From CAVWZH01 sp963765285 (GTDB lineage: Bacteria > Acidobacteriota > Terriglobia > Terriglobales > Acidobacteriaceae), in contig CAVXVR010000003.1 in the NCBI GenBank assembly GCA_963765285.1, positions 496,001 through 560,000 of the forward strand: a DNA stretch of 64,000 nucleotides, read 5' to 3'. Below the pieces are notes generated by a model that made no database searches, was not told the DNA's origin, and saw only the letters and a program-made list of their open reading frames with translations. A program made the position numbers and the translations under genes. This document shows positions 37,894 to 47,315 of this stretch, one piece after another. Every line of letters starts with the position of its first letter. Within the stretch, counting starts at the first letter, position 1.

Positions 37894-39282
37894 ATGAGCA
37901 AGCGGAAGAAAATCGCAATCGGGGTTGGCGCGGCGTTTTTGTTGCTGGTGATTGTTTCCGTAGCCCGCTACTACAGCGGCAAAGACGTGGTCACCGTCCA
38001 GACCGCGAAGGCGCAACGAACGAATCTGACGTCCATTGTGAGCGCATCTGGCGAGATTAAGCCCAAGACCTACGTGAATATCGGGGCGAATGCGTTCGGC
38101 AAGATTACCCGCTTATACGTTAAAGAAGGCGACAGGGTCAGGAAGGGACAATTGCTGGCGCAACTGGAAAACGTGCAGTCCAGCGCGGATCTGAGCGCGA
38201 CCCAGGCTTCCCTCGAAGCTGCCCAGACTGATGCCCTGGCGGCGGACGCTGCCCTGAATACTTCGGTGGCCGATCTGAAGCGGGCACAGTCCGACCTTGA
38301 CCACTATCAATTGGATTGGGACCGTGCTGAAGGTCTCTACAAAGAAGCTCTGATCGCTAAATCCGAATACGATATGCGCAAGGCGGCGTGGCAAACTGCG
38401 CAAGCCGGCTTGGCGCAGGCTCAGGCACGCGTTGCCCAGGCCAAAGCCCAAAAGGATTCGGCGGAGCGCCGCATCGCGCAGAACCGCGCCAATCTCACCC
38501 ATGCCGCGGATGTGCTTCAGAAGACTTCCTATTCTGCTCCGTTCGACGGCACCATCACCAATCTCCCCGTGCGCGAAGGCGAAACTGTAGTCATCGGCAT
38601 TCAAAACTCGCCCGGAAGCACGCTGATGACGCTGGCCGATATGGCGGTCATCACTGCCGAAGTGAAAGTGGATGAGACCGATATCGTCAACGTCAAGCTG
38701 GGCCAGCCCGCTGAGGTCAGCATCGACGCTATTCCCAAGAAGACTTTCCCGGCGATCGTAACGGAAATCGGCGACAATGCGATCGTGCGTTCGACGGGCG
38801 TTTCCACCTCGCAGCAGACCTCAGCCAGCGAAGAGGCCAAGGACTTCAAGGTGGTGGTCACACTGCAGAATCCGCCTCAGGATTTGCGCCCCGGACTTTC
38901 CACCACAGCCAAAATAACCACCGCCACGCGGGGCAACATTCTGACCATCCCGATTCAGGCCCTGACCGTTCGCCGGCCAGCAGACTTGCAGCCCAAAGGA
39001 AACAGGCAGGAATCGGTGGAGGCGGCCGCGCCGCAGAAGGACTCGTCAAAGCACCCGGATGTCAAAGACGAACTGCAGGGTGTTTTCGTGATTCGCGAGG
39101 GCAAGGCGCAGTTTGTCAAGGTCGAAACCGGCATCACCGGAACCACCGACATCGAAGTGCTTGGTGGACTGAAGGAGGGTGACGAAATCGTCACCGGCAG
39201 TTACAAAGTGTTGCGCACTTTGCGTCCGCAGACCAGCGTGAAGGTGGACAACACGACCCCGAAGAAAGAGGACGAAAGCTGA
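37894..39282 (+). CDS. MacA-like periplasmic adaptor (HlyD family)
   Basis: A 462-residue membrane-fusion protein with an N-terminal membrane anchor (KKIAIGVGAAFLLLVIVSVARYY). It also has a lipoyl domain split around a long Ala-rich coiled coil (about 95-215) and a beta-barrel. Pairs of IGANAFGKITRLYVKEGDRVRKG and YSAPFDGTITNLPVREGE are characteristic. A Lys/Pro-rich insertion of about 30 residues near 370 is unusual. The start at 37894 excludes ten upstream codons. It is followed by an ABC ATPase gene. Confidence 0.9.
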   Translation: MSKRKKIAIGVGAAFLLLVIVSVARYYSGKDVVTVQTAKAQRTNLTSIVSASGEIKPKTYVNIGANAFGKITRLYVKEGDRVRKGQLLAQLENVQSSADLSATQASLEAAQTDALAADAALNTSVADLKRAQSDLDHYQLDWDRAEGLYKEALIAKSEYDMRKAAWQTAQAGLAQAQARVAQAKAQKDSAERRIAQNRANLTHAADVLQKTSYSAPFDGTITNLPVREGETVVIGIQNSPGSTLMTLADMAVITAEVKVDETDIVNVKLGQPAEVSIDAIPKKTFPAIVTEIGDNAIVRSTGVSTSQQTSASEEAKDFKVVVTLQNPPQDLRPGLSTTAKITTATRGNILTIPIQALTVRRPADLQPKGNRQESVEAAAPQKDSSKHPDVKDELQGVFVIREGKAQFVKVETGITGTTDIEVLGGLKEGDEIVTGSYKVLRTLRPQTSVKVDNTTPKKEDES

Positions 39283-39407
39283 GCGGCAGACTCTGGCTGG
39301 GCCAACGAAACCACTGGCCAGGGACTAACAACGGAGGCTGAGCGCCGTCCAATAGAGAGCCCGAACGATCGGAGCAGTGGGTGTTCCCAGAGGATCAGGA
39401 GAGAAAA

Positions 39408-40151
<744 letters not shown>

Positions 40152-40179
40152 AGCTCAGTAATAAGTGGTCAGTGCTCAG

Positions 40180-40258
40180 CCGCGAAGCGGCGAAAGAATA
40201 CAGCCCACGACGCAAGCCGTGGGTCGGTCAGACAAGAGCCAAAAGCCCCGAATGGGGC
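40180..40258. repeat. Cluster of three short hairpins
   Basis: CCGC-gaa-GCGG (40180-40190), CCCACG-loop-CGTGGG (40204-40223) and GCCCC-gaat-GGGGC (40245-40258) lie in a row between two convergent genes. The last is followed by T-rich DNA on the minus strand and A-rich on the plus strand, so it may terminate both. The triplet arrangement resembles interspersed palindromic elements; the copy number in the genome is unknown. Confidence 0.5.
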
Positions 40259-40284
40259 GAAAGAAAAAAATCCACCCCAGACTT

Positions 40285-41040
40285 CTAGTACCCGGCGCGG
40301 GTCCCCGTTCGCCCGACGTCCGCCCCAACCACCAGCGCCGGCAACCCTAAACGCTCCCGGCATTCCTCAAGCATGGCCGAGGTACGAGTCGCGCCCACGC
40401 GCGTCACTCCGACGGCGCGCACTTCGAGCAGCGCGTCCAGGGTGCGGATTCCGCCGGCGGCCTTCACCTGCACACCCGGCGGCGAGTGTTTTCGCATCAG
40501 CCGCAAATCGGCCAGGGTTGCGCCACTTGGCGCATAACCCGTCGATGTCTTCACCCAGTCCACTCCAATTTCACCGCAAATTTCACAGAGACGGATCTTG
40601 GCGGCATCATCGTGATACGCATTCTCGAAAATCACTTTGATCTTTGCATTTCCGCCATGGGTGGCCCGGGTGAGCGCAGCGATTTCTTTCTGCACGTAAT
40701 CCCAATCATTGCTCCGGGCCTTGCTGATGTTGATGACCATATCCAGCTCAGTCGCCAGATCCTTGAGAGCTCGTTCCACTTCGGCAAGCTTTACCGCGGT
40801 GGTGTGTCCGCCGTGAGGAAATCCGATGGTCGTGCTGGTATGAACATTGCTGCCTTTGAGCAGCTCAGCACAGCGGGCCGCGTAGTAGGGCAAGATGCAG
40901 ACGCTGGCCACATCGTATTGCCGGGCGAGCTGACAGCCTTCGTCCAGTTCCGCCGCCGTGAGCGCGGGATTCAGCAGGGAATGATCGATCATCTTAGCGA
41001 TGTCGGGGTAGGTGTAATCGTGATGTGCGTCGTCAGCCAT
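40285..41040 (-). CDS. deoC: Deoxyribose-phosphate aldolase
   Basis: A 251-residue class I aldolase that splits 2-deoxyribose-5-phosphate into glyceraldehyde-3-phosphate and acetaldehyde. The Schiff-base lysine is in DWVKTSTGYAP, a second active-site lysine is in VQVKAAGGIRTLD, and IDHSLLNPALT opens the barrel. The start at 41040 (MADDAHHD) is the first that matches family length; the upstream in-frame codons are hydrophobic and unrelated. Confidence 0.94.
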   Translation of the reverse strand: MADDAHHDYTYPDIAKMIDHSLLNPALTAAELDEGCQLARQYDVASVCILPYYAARCAELLKGSNVHTSTTIGFPHGGHTTAVKLAEVERALKDLATELDMVINISKARSNDWDYVQKEIAALTRATHGGNAKIKVIFENAYHDDAAKIRLCEICGEIGVDWVKTSTGYAPSGATLADLRLMRKHSPPGVQVKAAGGIRTLDALLEVRAVGVTRVGATRTSAMLEECRERLGLPALVVGADVGRTGTRAGY

Positions 41041-41160
41041 GCTTGGTTCCTCGTAGCAGGATGTTAGAGCATTTCTAAGTGCAAGACACGGCCACGTTAG
41101 GGGGCTGAACAAGGTTAGCCCGGACACTACGGTCTGAAGGCGAGATTTGGTTCGTCGGGG

Positions 41161-41222
41161 TGGCGGACGAGGGCGTCCGCCGCTACGTATAAAGGCAGAA
41201 TCCGGCCCCGAAGGGCCGGATT
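41161..41222. repeat. Two hairpins after the small-protein gene
   Basis: GGCGGAC/GTCCGCC (41162-41181) and a perfect ten-base-pair hairpin AATCCGGCCC/GGGCCGGATT (41199-41222) lie between deoC and the 77-residue protein gene. The second lies 20 bases after the latter's stop and may terminate it, although no long T run follows. Confidence 0.45.
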
Positions 41223-41242
41223 CCCCAAAACTCCCAACAACG

Positions 41243-41476
41243 CTAGGAACCTACTTTGATGGTCCCTCCGGGATTGTTTACGCCCTGCACCCTGGCGGAT
41301 TGAAAGGTGACTTCGCCGAGCGGAACGGTGCAATGCGTGGTGCCGGGTGGGAAGTTAATCTCAAAGCGCACCGATCCTCCGGGAACGATGTTCACGCTGG
41401 CGGGGTGGTGGCTGCCGTCGGCGTTGATGGTGATGAGGGGTGGGACATCCGTGAGTGGCGTTGCGAGTTGTGCCAT
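41243..41476 (-). CDS. Small beta-rich protein, unknown function
   Basis: A 77-residue protein with an ideal ribosome-binding site (GAAGGAG seven bases before ATG). The segment SVNIVPGGSVRFEINFPPGTTHCTV resembles the start of cupredoxin-like strands, with one His-Cys pair, but the protein is too short to bind copper by itself and has no signal peptide. It follows the TPR kinase gene by 21 bases, suggesting co-transcription. Confidence 0.65.
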   Translation of the reverse strand: MAQLATPLTDVPPLITINADGSHHPASVNIVPGGSVRFEINFPPGTTHCTVPLGEVTFQSARVQGVNNPGGTIKVGS

Positions 41477-41497
41477 GGTTTATCTCCTTCGAAAAAT

Positions 41498-44089
41498 TTA
41501 GTTCTTCGGGCCGGTGGCTACTGGGCCTTGGGGGAACTTGGGATCGGACAGTATCGCTTGCGCGTCCGGGTCTTGCTTCAAATCCTCCAGCGAGTATCCT
41601 TTTTGAATTGCCGTTCCGACGAGCTGGATGGCCTGGCTTCGATCACCCAAAAGTTCATAGGCTTCGCCGGCGCTGACCAGAATCGCCGGGTCCTCGGGTG
41701 CGAGCACGAGTGCCGCCTGCAAACGGGGCACCGCCAGATTCGCCTGGGTCTTGCGGGCATAAAGCAGTCCAAGATTGACTTGCAACTGGGGATCTCGCGG
41801 CTTCAGATTTGCCATCTCTTCCAACAGGGCCAGCTCCTTGGCGCGGACCGCAATCACCTTGTCTTTCTGATTTAATCCTCGATAGGCTGAGGCCAGATTC
41901 TCCCAGCCCAGATAATCGCGATCGTTGAATTGCAGCGCTTTTTCGGTCATGGCCGCAGCCTCGGCAAACCGCTTCTGTTGCAGGTAAAGATATCCCAGAT
42001 TGGCGTAAGCGGGGTAACTCGGACTGAGCGCCAGTGACTTGCGTAGAGCATTCTCTGCATCCGGGATCTTCTTGGGATCCAGGGTATCGAGGTACACAGC
42101 TCCCAAATTGAAATACGCTTGTGAGTTATCTGGAGTCAGTTCGATCGCGTGGCGGATCTGCTGGATTGCTTCATCGAACCGCCGTTGCCGGTCGTAGAAC
42201 AGGCCAAGAGAATTGTAGCCGTCCCAGTAATCGGGACGTAAGGCGATGGCCTTCTTGAACGCAGCTTCGGCATCGGCGATCCGCCCGGCGTTTTCATAGG
42301 CGTGCGCCATTCCGCTAAGAGCATCGGCATCGCGGGGATTAAGTTCGAGCGTGCGCTGAAACTCCTGCACCGCCAGATCGTGTTTTCCGGTTTCGTCGTG
42401 AATTCTGCCCAGCGTGACGTAGGTGCCGGGAAGCCGATCGTCTAATTCCTGCGCCCGTTTGCAGTTGGCGGAGGCTTCGTCGATCCACTTGGGATCATGG
42501 TCTACCTGGAACTTCAGGCGGTAGGCCTCGCCCAGGGCGGCAAACCCGACAGCAAAATGGGGATCGCTGCTGACCGCGCTCTGCAGCGCCTGGATTGCGG
42601 AATCCAGATTGCCGGGCTTGTCGTAGCGCTGCATATAACCCAGCGCCTTGAGATACGATTCGTAAGCCGCAGGCGCTACACTTCCGTCGCTCTTCCCGAA
42701 CATTCCCGGCCTGCTGGTAATGTTCATCATTTTGGCTAGGCGAGTTACAGCTTCATTCTGGAGCGCTGAAATGTCTCCCGCGCGGTCTTCCAGTTCTGTG
42801 GATCCAATCTGGCGCAGGTTCCTGGTTTCGATCAGATTGACCGTTAGCCGCACGTCCTGGCCGTCGCGCAGAATGCTGCCTTTCACCACCACGGTGGCAC
42901 CCAGGTCGCGCAAAGCCGCCGCTGGATCTTCCACCTTTCGCATGCGCACTACACTGGCCGGCACCACCCAAAGCGATTCCTGGCCAACGTCCAGGTTCGA
43001 GAGCTTGGCGGTCATGCTGTCCATCAGGCCTTCGCTTATCGCCTCGGTTTCAGGGTTGTGGCCGATGTTGTCGAACGGGAGGACGGCGATATGTCTCTCT
43101 TGCTTGGGAGAAATCAATAGTGATGCCAGCCGATTGCGGACCGGGCGGAAAAGCAGCGCCACCGCCAGCAGTGCAAGCAGAGCCAACGTCAGATATATTC
43201 CTCGCGCCGACGCCGTGGACCATAAACGGTCACGCCTCGTCGCGGTCCGTGGCGAAACTCCCAGCGTCAGCCGCTCCAGATCGATCCCCAAATCCCGAAT
43301 GGATTGATAACGGCTTAACGGCTCCTTCACCAGCGCTTTCAGAATGATGTTCTCCAGGCCGGCCGGAATCTGCGAGTTCAGTTTCCGCGGCGGTACCGGA
43401 TCTTTGTGGAGAATTGCGTCGATCATGAGTGGGCCGTTGCTTTCGTTGAAGGGGAGAAGTCCGGTGGCCATCTCGTAGAGCACAACTCCGGTCGACCAGA
43501 TGTCGCCGCTCACCCCGGTTTTCTCTCCCCGCAATTGCTCGGGCGCCATGTACGGCACTGTCCCGATGGTTTCCGGAGAAGTCGTGGTCGCGCTTGGCCC
43601 AGTGATATCCGATAACGGGTGCACCAGTTGTGCGATGCCAAAATCCAGGATTTTCAGACGCCCTTCAGGCGTGATGCGCAGGTTGGCGGGTTTGAGGTCG
43701 TGATGGACCAGATTCTTTTCATGCGCCGCCGCCAGTCCTTGTGCCAGTTGGATGCCGAACGCAATGACTTCTCTTACTGGCAGGGGACGCCCGGCAATCT
43801 TGGCATCGAGACCAACTCCCGGAATGTACTCCGTCACGAGGAAGTCGATTCCGTCCTGGGTGCTGAACTCGTGGACGGTAGCGACGTTGGGATGGTTGAG
43901 CTTGGCTAGCGAGAGAGCTTCGTTGCGAAATCGGCGGCCGGCTGAATCGTTGGCGACGGTCCCGGGAGGCAGAACTTTGATGGCAACGTCGCGATCCAGC
44001 TCCTCGTCGTGCGCGCGATACACGACACCCATGCCGCCGGCGCCAATCTGTTCGAGAATTCGATAATGCTTAAGGCTTTGCCCGAGCAT
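41498..44089 (-). CDS. Ser/Thr protein kinase with TolB-like and TPR domains
   Basis: An 863-residue membrane kinase. The kinase domain (about 8-270) has K38 in VAIKV, E57, and DFG at 149-151, but the catalytic loop reads H129-H130-D131 rather than HRD. A transmembrane helix (about 294-315) separates it from an outer TolB_N-like domain (IAVLPFDNIGHNPETEAISEGLMDS). At least ten TPR repeats then extend to the C-terminus. This architecture is common in Acidobacteria. The stimulus is unknown; the outer part probably senses a periplasmic partner. Confidence 0.92.
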   Translation of the reverse strand: MLGQSLKHYRILEQIGAGGMGVVYRAHDEELDRDVAIKVLPPGTVANDSAGRRFRNEALSLAKLNHPNVATVHEFSTQDGIDFLVTEYIPGVGLDAKIAGRPLPVREVIAFGIQLAQGLAAAHEKNLVHHDLKPANLRITPEGRLKILDFGIAQLVHPLSDITGPSATTTSPETIGTVPYMAPEQLRGEKTGVSGDIWSTGVVLYEMATGLLPFNESNGPLMIDAILHKDPVPPRKLNSQIPAGLENIILKALVKEPLSRYQSIRDLGIDLERLTLGVSPRTATRRDRLWSTASARGIYLTLALLALLAVALLFRPVRNRLASLLISPKQERHIAVLPFDNIGHNPETEAISEGLMDSMTAKLSNLDVGQESLWVVPASVVRMRKVEDPAAALRDLGATVVVKGSILRDGQDVRLTVNLIETRNLRQIGSTELEDRAGDISALQNEAVTRLAKMMNITSRPGMFGKSDGSVAPAAYESYLKALGYMQRYDKPGNLDSAIQALQSAVSSDPHFAVGFAALGEAYRLKFQVDHDPKWIDEASANCKRAQELDDRLPGTYVTLGRIHDETGKHDLAVQEFQRTLELNPRDADALSGMAHAYENAGRIADAEAAFKKAIALRPDYWDGYNSLGLFYDRQRRFDEAIQQIRHAIELTPDNSQAYFNLGAVYLDTLDPKKIPDAENALRKSLALSPSYPAYANLGYLYLQQKRFAEAAAMTEKALQFNDRDYLGWENLASAYRGLNQKDKVIAVRAKELALLEEMANLKPRDPQLQVNLGLLYARKTQANLAVPRLQAALVLAPEDPAILVSAGEAYELLGDRSQAIQLVGTAIQKGYSLEDLKQDPDAQAILSDPKFPQGPVATGPKN

Positions 44090-44191
44090 GATGACGGGAT
44101 TCCCAAGTCAGGCGATCTTATGCCAAGGGCAGCCCCCCGGCAACCGGAGGTTGCGGCTTACCGCGGGCCAAAATCCGTCGAAAAAAGCAAT

Positions 44192-44213
44192 CGGCCTCTC
44201 GCCGGAGAGGCCG
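44192..44213 (-). terminator. Rho-independent terminator of the transpeptidase gene
   Basis: An eight-base-pair stem (GGCCTCTC/GAGAGGCC, extended by one C-G pair) with loop GCCG is followed on the minus strand by ATTGCTTTTTTCG. It lies 24 bases after the gene's stop. Confidence 0.8.
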
Positions 44214-44236
44214 CGCTGTAAACCAAGAATTCGAGG

Positions 44237-45475
44237 CTATTGCGTGACTTCTACCGGCTTCACGTTCGCCGTGTCGGACGGCAAAGTGGGCCGGGCGGCA
44301 AAAAAGTTGTGATCATAAAGATTGCGGTACATGCGGCCCGCCACTTCGGCCGCTTTCGGGCCAAACGTGGGACGCCCGCCCTGCAGGAAGACCACGATCA
44401 CGACTCGGCCGACTTCGGTGTTGGCGTAGGAAGCAAACCATCCGAAGCGCGTTCCCGCCCGGGAACAGGTTCCGGTTTTACCCAAAATTTCCTCTTCGTT
44501 GAAGTTCAGCCGCACGCTGCGCGCCGTGCCGTAGGTGACGGCTCCCGCCATACCGTCGGAGATTTCGGGAATCAAAGGAGCGATGTCGAGGTGACGCTTC
44601 ACACGAGGTTCGAAGTTCGCGACTTCGTCAGCTGAGGTGGGGTGCTGCAGGTAGTAAAGCGTTCCCCCGTTGGCAATGGCTGAAACCAGGCCGCCCAGTT
44701 GAAGAGGGGTCATGGAAATGCCTTCACCGAAAGAACACATCTTGCCTACTCCCCCGAGTTTGGCGGGAATCACTTCGTCGGGATAAGCACCGGGCTGCTC
44801 ACCGGGAATGTTGTAACCCGCGAGTTCGCCCAATCCGTATTGATGAGCGTAGTAGCTGACTTTTTCGAAACCGAGCTGCCGTCCCAGAGCTTCGAAGTAG
44901 GAATTATTAGAATGCGCTAACGCTTCGGTCAGATTCATCCGGGTGCGGCGGCCCAGCGGGATTTCCGTGTCCTTGGTAATCAGATCTTCGCTCAATGCGG
45001 CCAGCGCCACTGACAGTTTGATGGTGGAGCAAGGCTGCGCCCCGCTCGAGAGTGCCAATTTTTGGTTCACCATTGCCAAAATGCGGCCACTGGTCGGTTC
45101 CACGGCAACCAGCGTCCCATTCATGTTGCCCAGGGCGTCAATAGCAGCCTGGCGAACGATCGGGTCTTCTCCAGCGCTGGCATCGCCTTCTGTGACGTCG
45201 TCCATGAACGAGCTGGCCGTGAAACGTTCGTGATATCTATGACGGCGGTGGCTGCTGGCAGTCGTCAAATGCGCGCTCTGCGAGCGGTTGTGAGCCAGAG
45301 TTTTCAGGCGCTTTCTGGCACGCGGAGTCTCATTCACTTTGTGGGATTTCGATTTGCTATGAGTGACGGTGCCCGTGTCGACCGTGGCCGCAATTCCGGC
45401 GTGGGCAACGAGCAAGGAGATAAAAACGGCGACGACACTAGCGACGCTGGATTTTTTGGCTTTCAATTTCCTCAT
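44237..45475 (-). CDS. Penicillin-binding transpeptidase-domain protein
   Basis: A 412-residue protein with a signal anchor (about 9-28), a basic Ser/His/Arg-rich linker (about 35-95) and a transpeptidase domain. The active-site motifs are STIK (QPCSTIKLS), SNN (AHSNNSYFEALG) and KTGT (ILGKTGTCS). There is no PBP dimerisation or transglycosylase domain, so it resembles stand-alone FtsI-like or class D-type proteins. It probably cross-links peptidoglycan in the periplasm. The start at 45475 is chosen for the signal. Confidence 0.9.
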   Translation of the reverse strand: MRKLKAKKSSVASVVAVFISLLVAHAGIAATVDTGTVTHSKSKSHKVNETPRARKRLKTLAHNRSQSAHLTTASSHRRHRYHERFTASSFMDDVTEGDASAGEDPIVRQAAIDALGNMNGTLVAVEPTSGRILAMVNQKLALSSGAQPCSTIKLSVALAALSEDLITKDTEIPLGRRTRMNLTEALAHSNNSYFEALGRQLGFEKVSYYAHQYGLGELAGYNIPGEQPGAYPDEVIPAKLGGVGKMCSFGEGISMTPLQLGGLVSAIANGGTLYYLQHPTSADEVANFEPRVKRHLDIAPLIPEISDGMAGAVTYGTARSVRLNFNEEEILGKTGTCSRAGTRFGWFASYANTEVGRVVIVVFLQGGRPTFGPKAAEVAGRMYRNLYDHNFFAARPTLPSDTANVKPVEVTQ

Positions 45476-45933
45476 CCATCCCCGGAACACCACTTCTTGG
45501 TGCACGGGCCGTTCCAATCAGCGCCGTGACCTGGCCGAGCCAGCCTAACTTACCGATAATATGGAACTTAGGAGGCATGCGCAACTGAAAAGTTGGCTTC
45601 CCTGTAATGTGTCCAATTCCCTCCAACTTAGAGACATAAATAGAGTTAAAGGGCGGTCAGTGCCTTGCGGGTCTTTGGTAACCTTAACTTGGGAGTCACC
45701 TCTTTTGTGGAAAATCTATTCCCTTCGTGGCACTCGGGTCTGTCGTGTATTTTTCCGTTTTGGGACACGCATCTGCAGAGAAGCAGCCCATCTGCAATCT
45801 CCGGGCGTCACCAGACTCTGGTTCGCAACTTCCGGCTGGCGCGCATCTCACGCTATAGTGGCAACGGCGCTTCCTCCCAAACCCGCAGGCCTTTGTTGAC
45901 CTGCTCAAACGAAATCCTCCGACGGGATGTGCT
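45476..45933. other. Divergent intergenic region, 458 bases
   Basis: Between the transpeptidase and HIT protein genes. No gene, tRNA or strong hairpin was seen. It presumably contains both promoters; the length would allow a small RNA, but I find no support for one. Confidence 0.45.
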
Positions 45934-46275
45934 ATGGACGACTGTTTATTCTGCCGCATTATTCGGGGAGAAATTCCAGCCAAGAAGGTTTTCGAGGACG
46001 AGCACACTTTTGCCTTCGAAGACATCAATCCGCAGGCTCCAACCCATGTGCTGGTGGTACCGAAGAAGCACGTGCGTGGTTTGAAGGAGGCGTCAGCTGA
46101 ACATGCCGAGATCGTCGGGCGCTGCCACTTGGTGGCGGCGGAAATCGCGCGCCAGCGCGGGATTGAAGACGGCTATCGCACCGTACTCAATGTAGGCCCG
46201 CGTGCCGGACAGTCCGTGTTTCATTTACACGTGCATTTGCTGGGTGGGCGGAATTTGCAGTGGCCACCGGGGTAG
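45934..46275 (+). CDS. HIT-family nucleotide hydrolase (HINT type)
   Basis: A 113-residue protein with the histidine triad HLHVHLLGG (H-x-H-x-H) at the C-terminus and the N-terminal zinc-site motif CLFCRIIRGEIPA. The members hydrolyse nucleoside phosphoramidates or related adenylates in the cytoplasm. The start is an ATG with a weak ribosome-binding site. It is convergent with the receiver-like gene. Confidence 0.94.
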   Translation: MDDCLFCRIIRGEIPAKKVFEDEHTFAFEDINPQAPTHVLVVPKKHVRGLKEASAEHAEIVGRCHLVAAEIARQRGIEDGYRTVLNVGPRAGQSVFHLHVHLLGGRNLQWPPG

Positions 46276-46311
46276 GTACCAGTTCCACTCAGAGTTCGGT
46301 CAAGAAAGCTA

Positions 46312-46968
46312 TTACGCCTGTGCTTCCTCTTCCGGCGCGCCGTGGCGGCGCAAGAGCTGGGGCAAATTCTGCGAGAAGGCGGAGCGCGGCAGCACCATGT
46401 CGCAGCCCACTTCGTGCGCCTTCTGCTTCAAGTCTCCCTGAACGTGCGATAGGAATCCGATAATTGAAGTTCCCTTTTTCAGTTTGCTCTTGAGCTTGGG
46501 AATCAGCACCAGCGGCTTGGCATTCGCATTGTTCAAGTCGAAGATGATCAGAGAAGGCCGTTCTTCACCGTTCTGCTTCATGTGGTCGGCCAGGTCTTTT
46601 TCCGTCTTGACGAACTCCACCTTCACGTTGAGCTTGCGCGCTGTCTCCTGAATTTTGGCCAGGAAGAAGAGATCATCGACGAAGGCAAAAATGCGGGAGT
46701 TGGCGTCTTCGGGCTGCGCCGGCAGGGGCTCAGGTTCGACCGGAGCGTACGACGGAGCAAAGCCGGGACGTTGCCGTCCGGGCTTCGGGCCATTGTTTCC
46801 CGCCAGGGCGGCGCGATAGCTGTGGTCCATGGGTGCGGTATAGATTCCGCTATGTTGTTGGCGATCACGGCCAGGTCCGCCAGGTCCGCCACGATGGGGC
46901 GGACGACGACCGCGCCGCCGTCTGCTTCTCCCTCCGCTACCGGAGGGGTGTCCGGGTCCTGCATTCAT
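46312..46968 (-). CDS. Receiver-like domain with Arg/Gly-rich N-terminal tail
   Basis: A 218-residue protein. Residues 1-36 are rich in Arg, Gly and Pro (MNAGPGHPSGSGGRSRRRRG and more), as in RGG-type RNA-binding tails. Residues about 92-208 form a CheY-like fold with FVDDLFFLAK at the beta-1 acidic pair and LIIFDLNNANAKP, where the aspartate aligns with the phosphorylation site. No output domain follows. It could couple phosphorelay or cellular state to RNA, or simply be a scaffold; I do not recognise a named family. Confidence 0.7.
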   Translation of the reverse strand: MNAGPGHPSGSGGRSRRRRGRRPPHRGGPGGPGRDRQQHSGIYTAPMDHSYRAALAGNNGPKPGRQRPGFAPSYAPVEPEPLPAQPEDANSRIFAFVDDLFFLAKIQETARKLNVKVEFVKTEKDLADHMKQNGEERPSLIIFDLNNANAKPLVLIPKLKSKLKKGTSIIGFLSHVQGDLKQKAHEVGCDMVLPRSAFSQNLPQLLRRHGAPEEEAQA

Positions 46969-47315
46969 GTTTTTCTCTTTTTAGTCTTGCTTGTAGTCCT
47001 GCGTTCGGTCCGCCTGAGGGCAGACTGCCTTCAACTTGCTTTTGCTTGCCGCTGGTCGGGTGGTATTAGCGTTGCGCAACTTCCCCGGTCCTGCGCAGAA
47101 ACCCAACTCGGCTGGAACTCGCTCGAATGAACTGTGTCCGTCTAAGCGCCTGGAGCCAGAGGGCGCGGAGGGCCAGCTGGGGAGCTATGGCCGCTGGGAA
47201 CTCCTTCATCGTACTGCCGCTACGGGTGAGTGCGCAAGTGCAAAGTCAAGCTCGATTTGCACAGAGGTAATGGGCCGCGGCCTGGAACCGCTCCTCGCCG
47301 GCCTCGAAAACCGAA
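46969..47315. other. Intergenic region, 347 bases
   Basis: Between the receiver-like gene and the EAL-HDOD gene on the same strand. No convincing gene or RNA is visible; it must contain the promoter of the receiver-like gene and the terminator of the HDOD gene, neither of which has a clear consensus. Confidence 0.4.

Noticed and set aside
45476..45933. Small ORFs in the transpeptidase-HIT gap
   Set aside because: No ribosome-binding site, no recognisable protein pattern and composition unlike neighbouring coding DNA.
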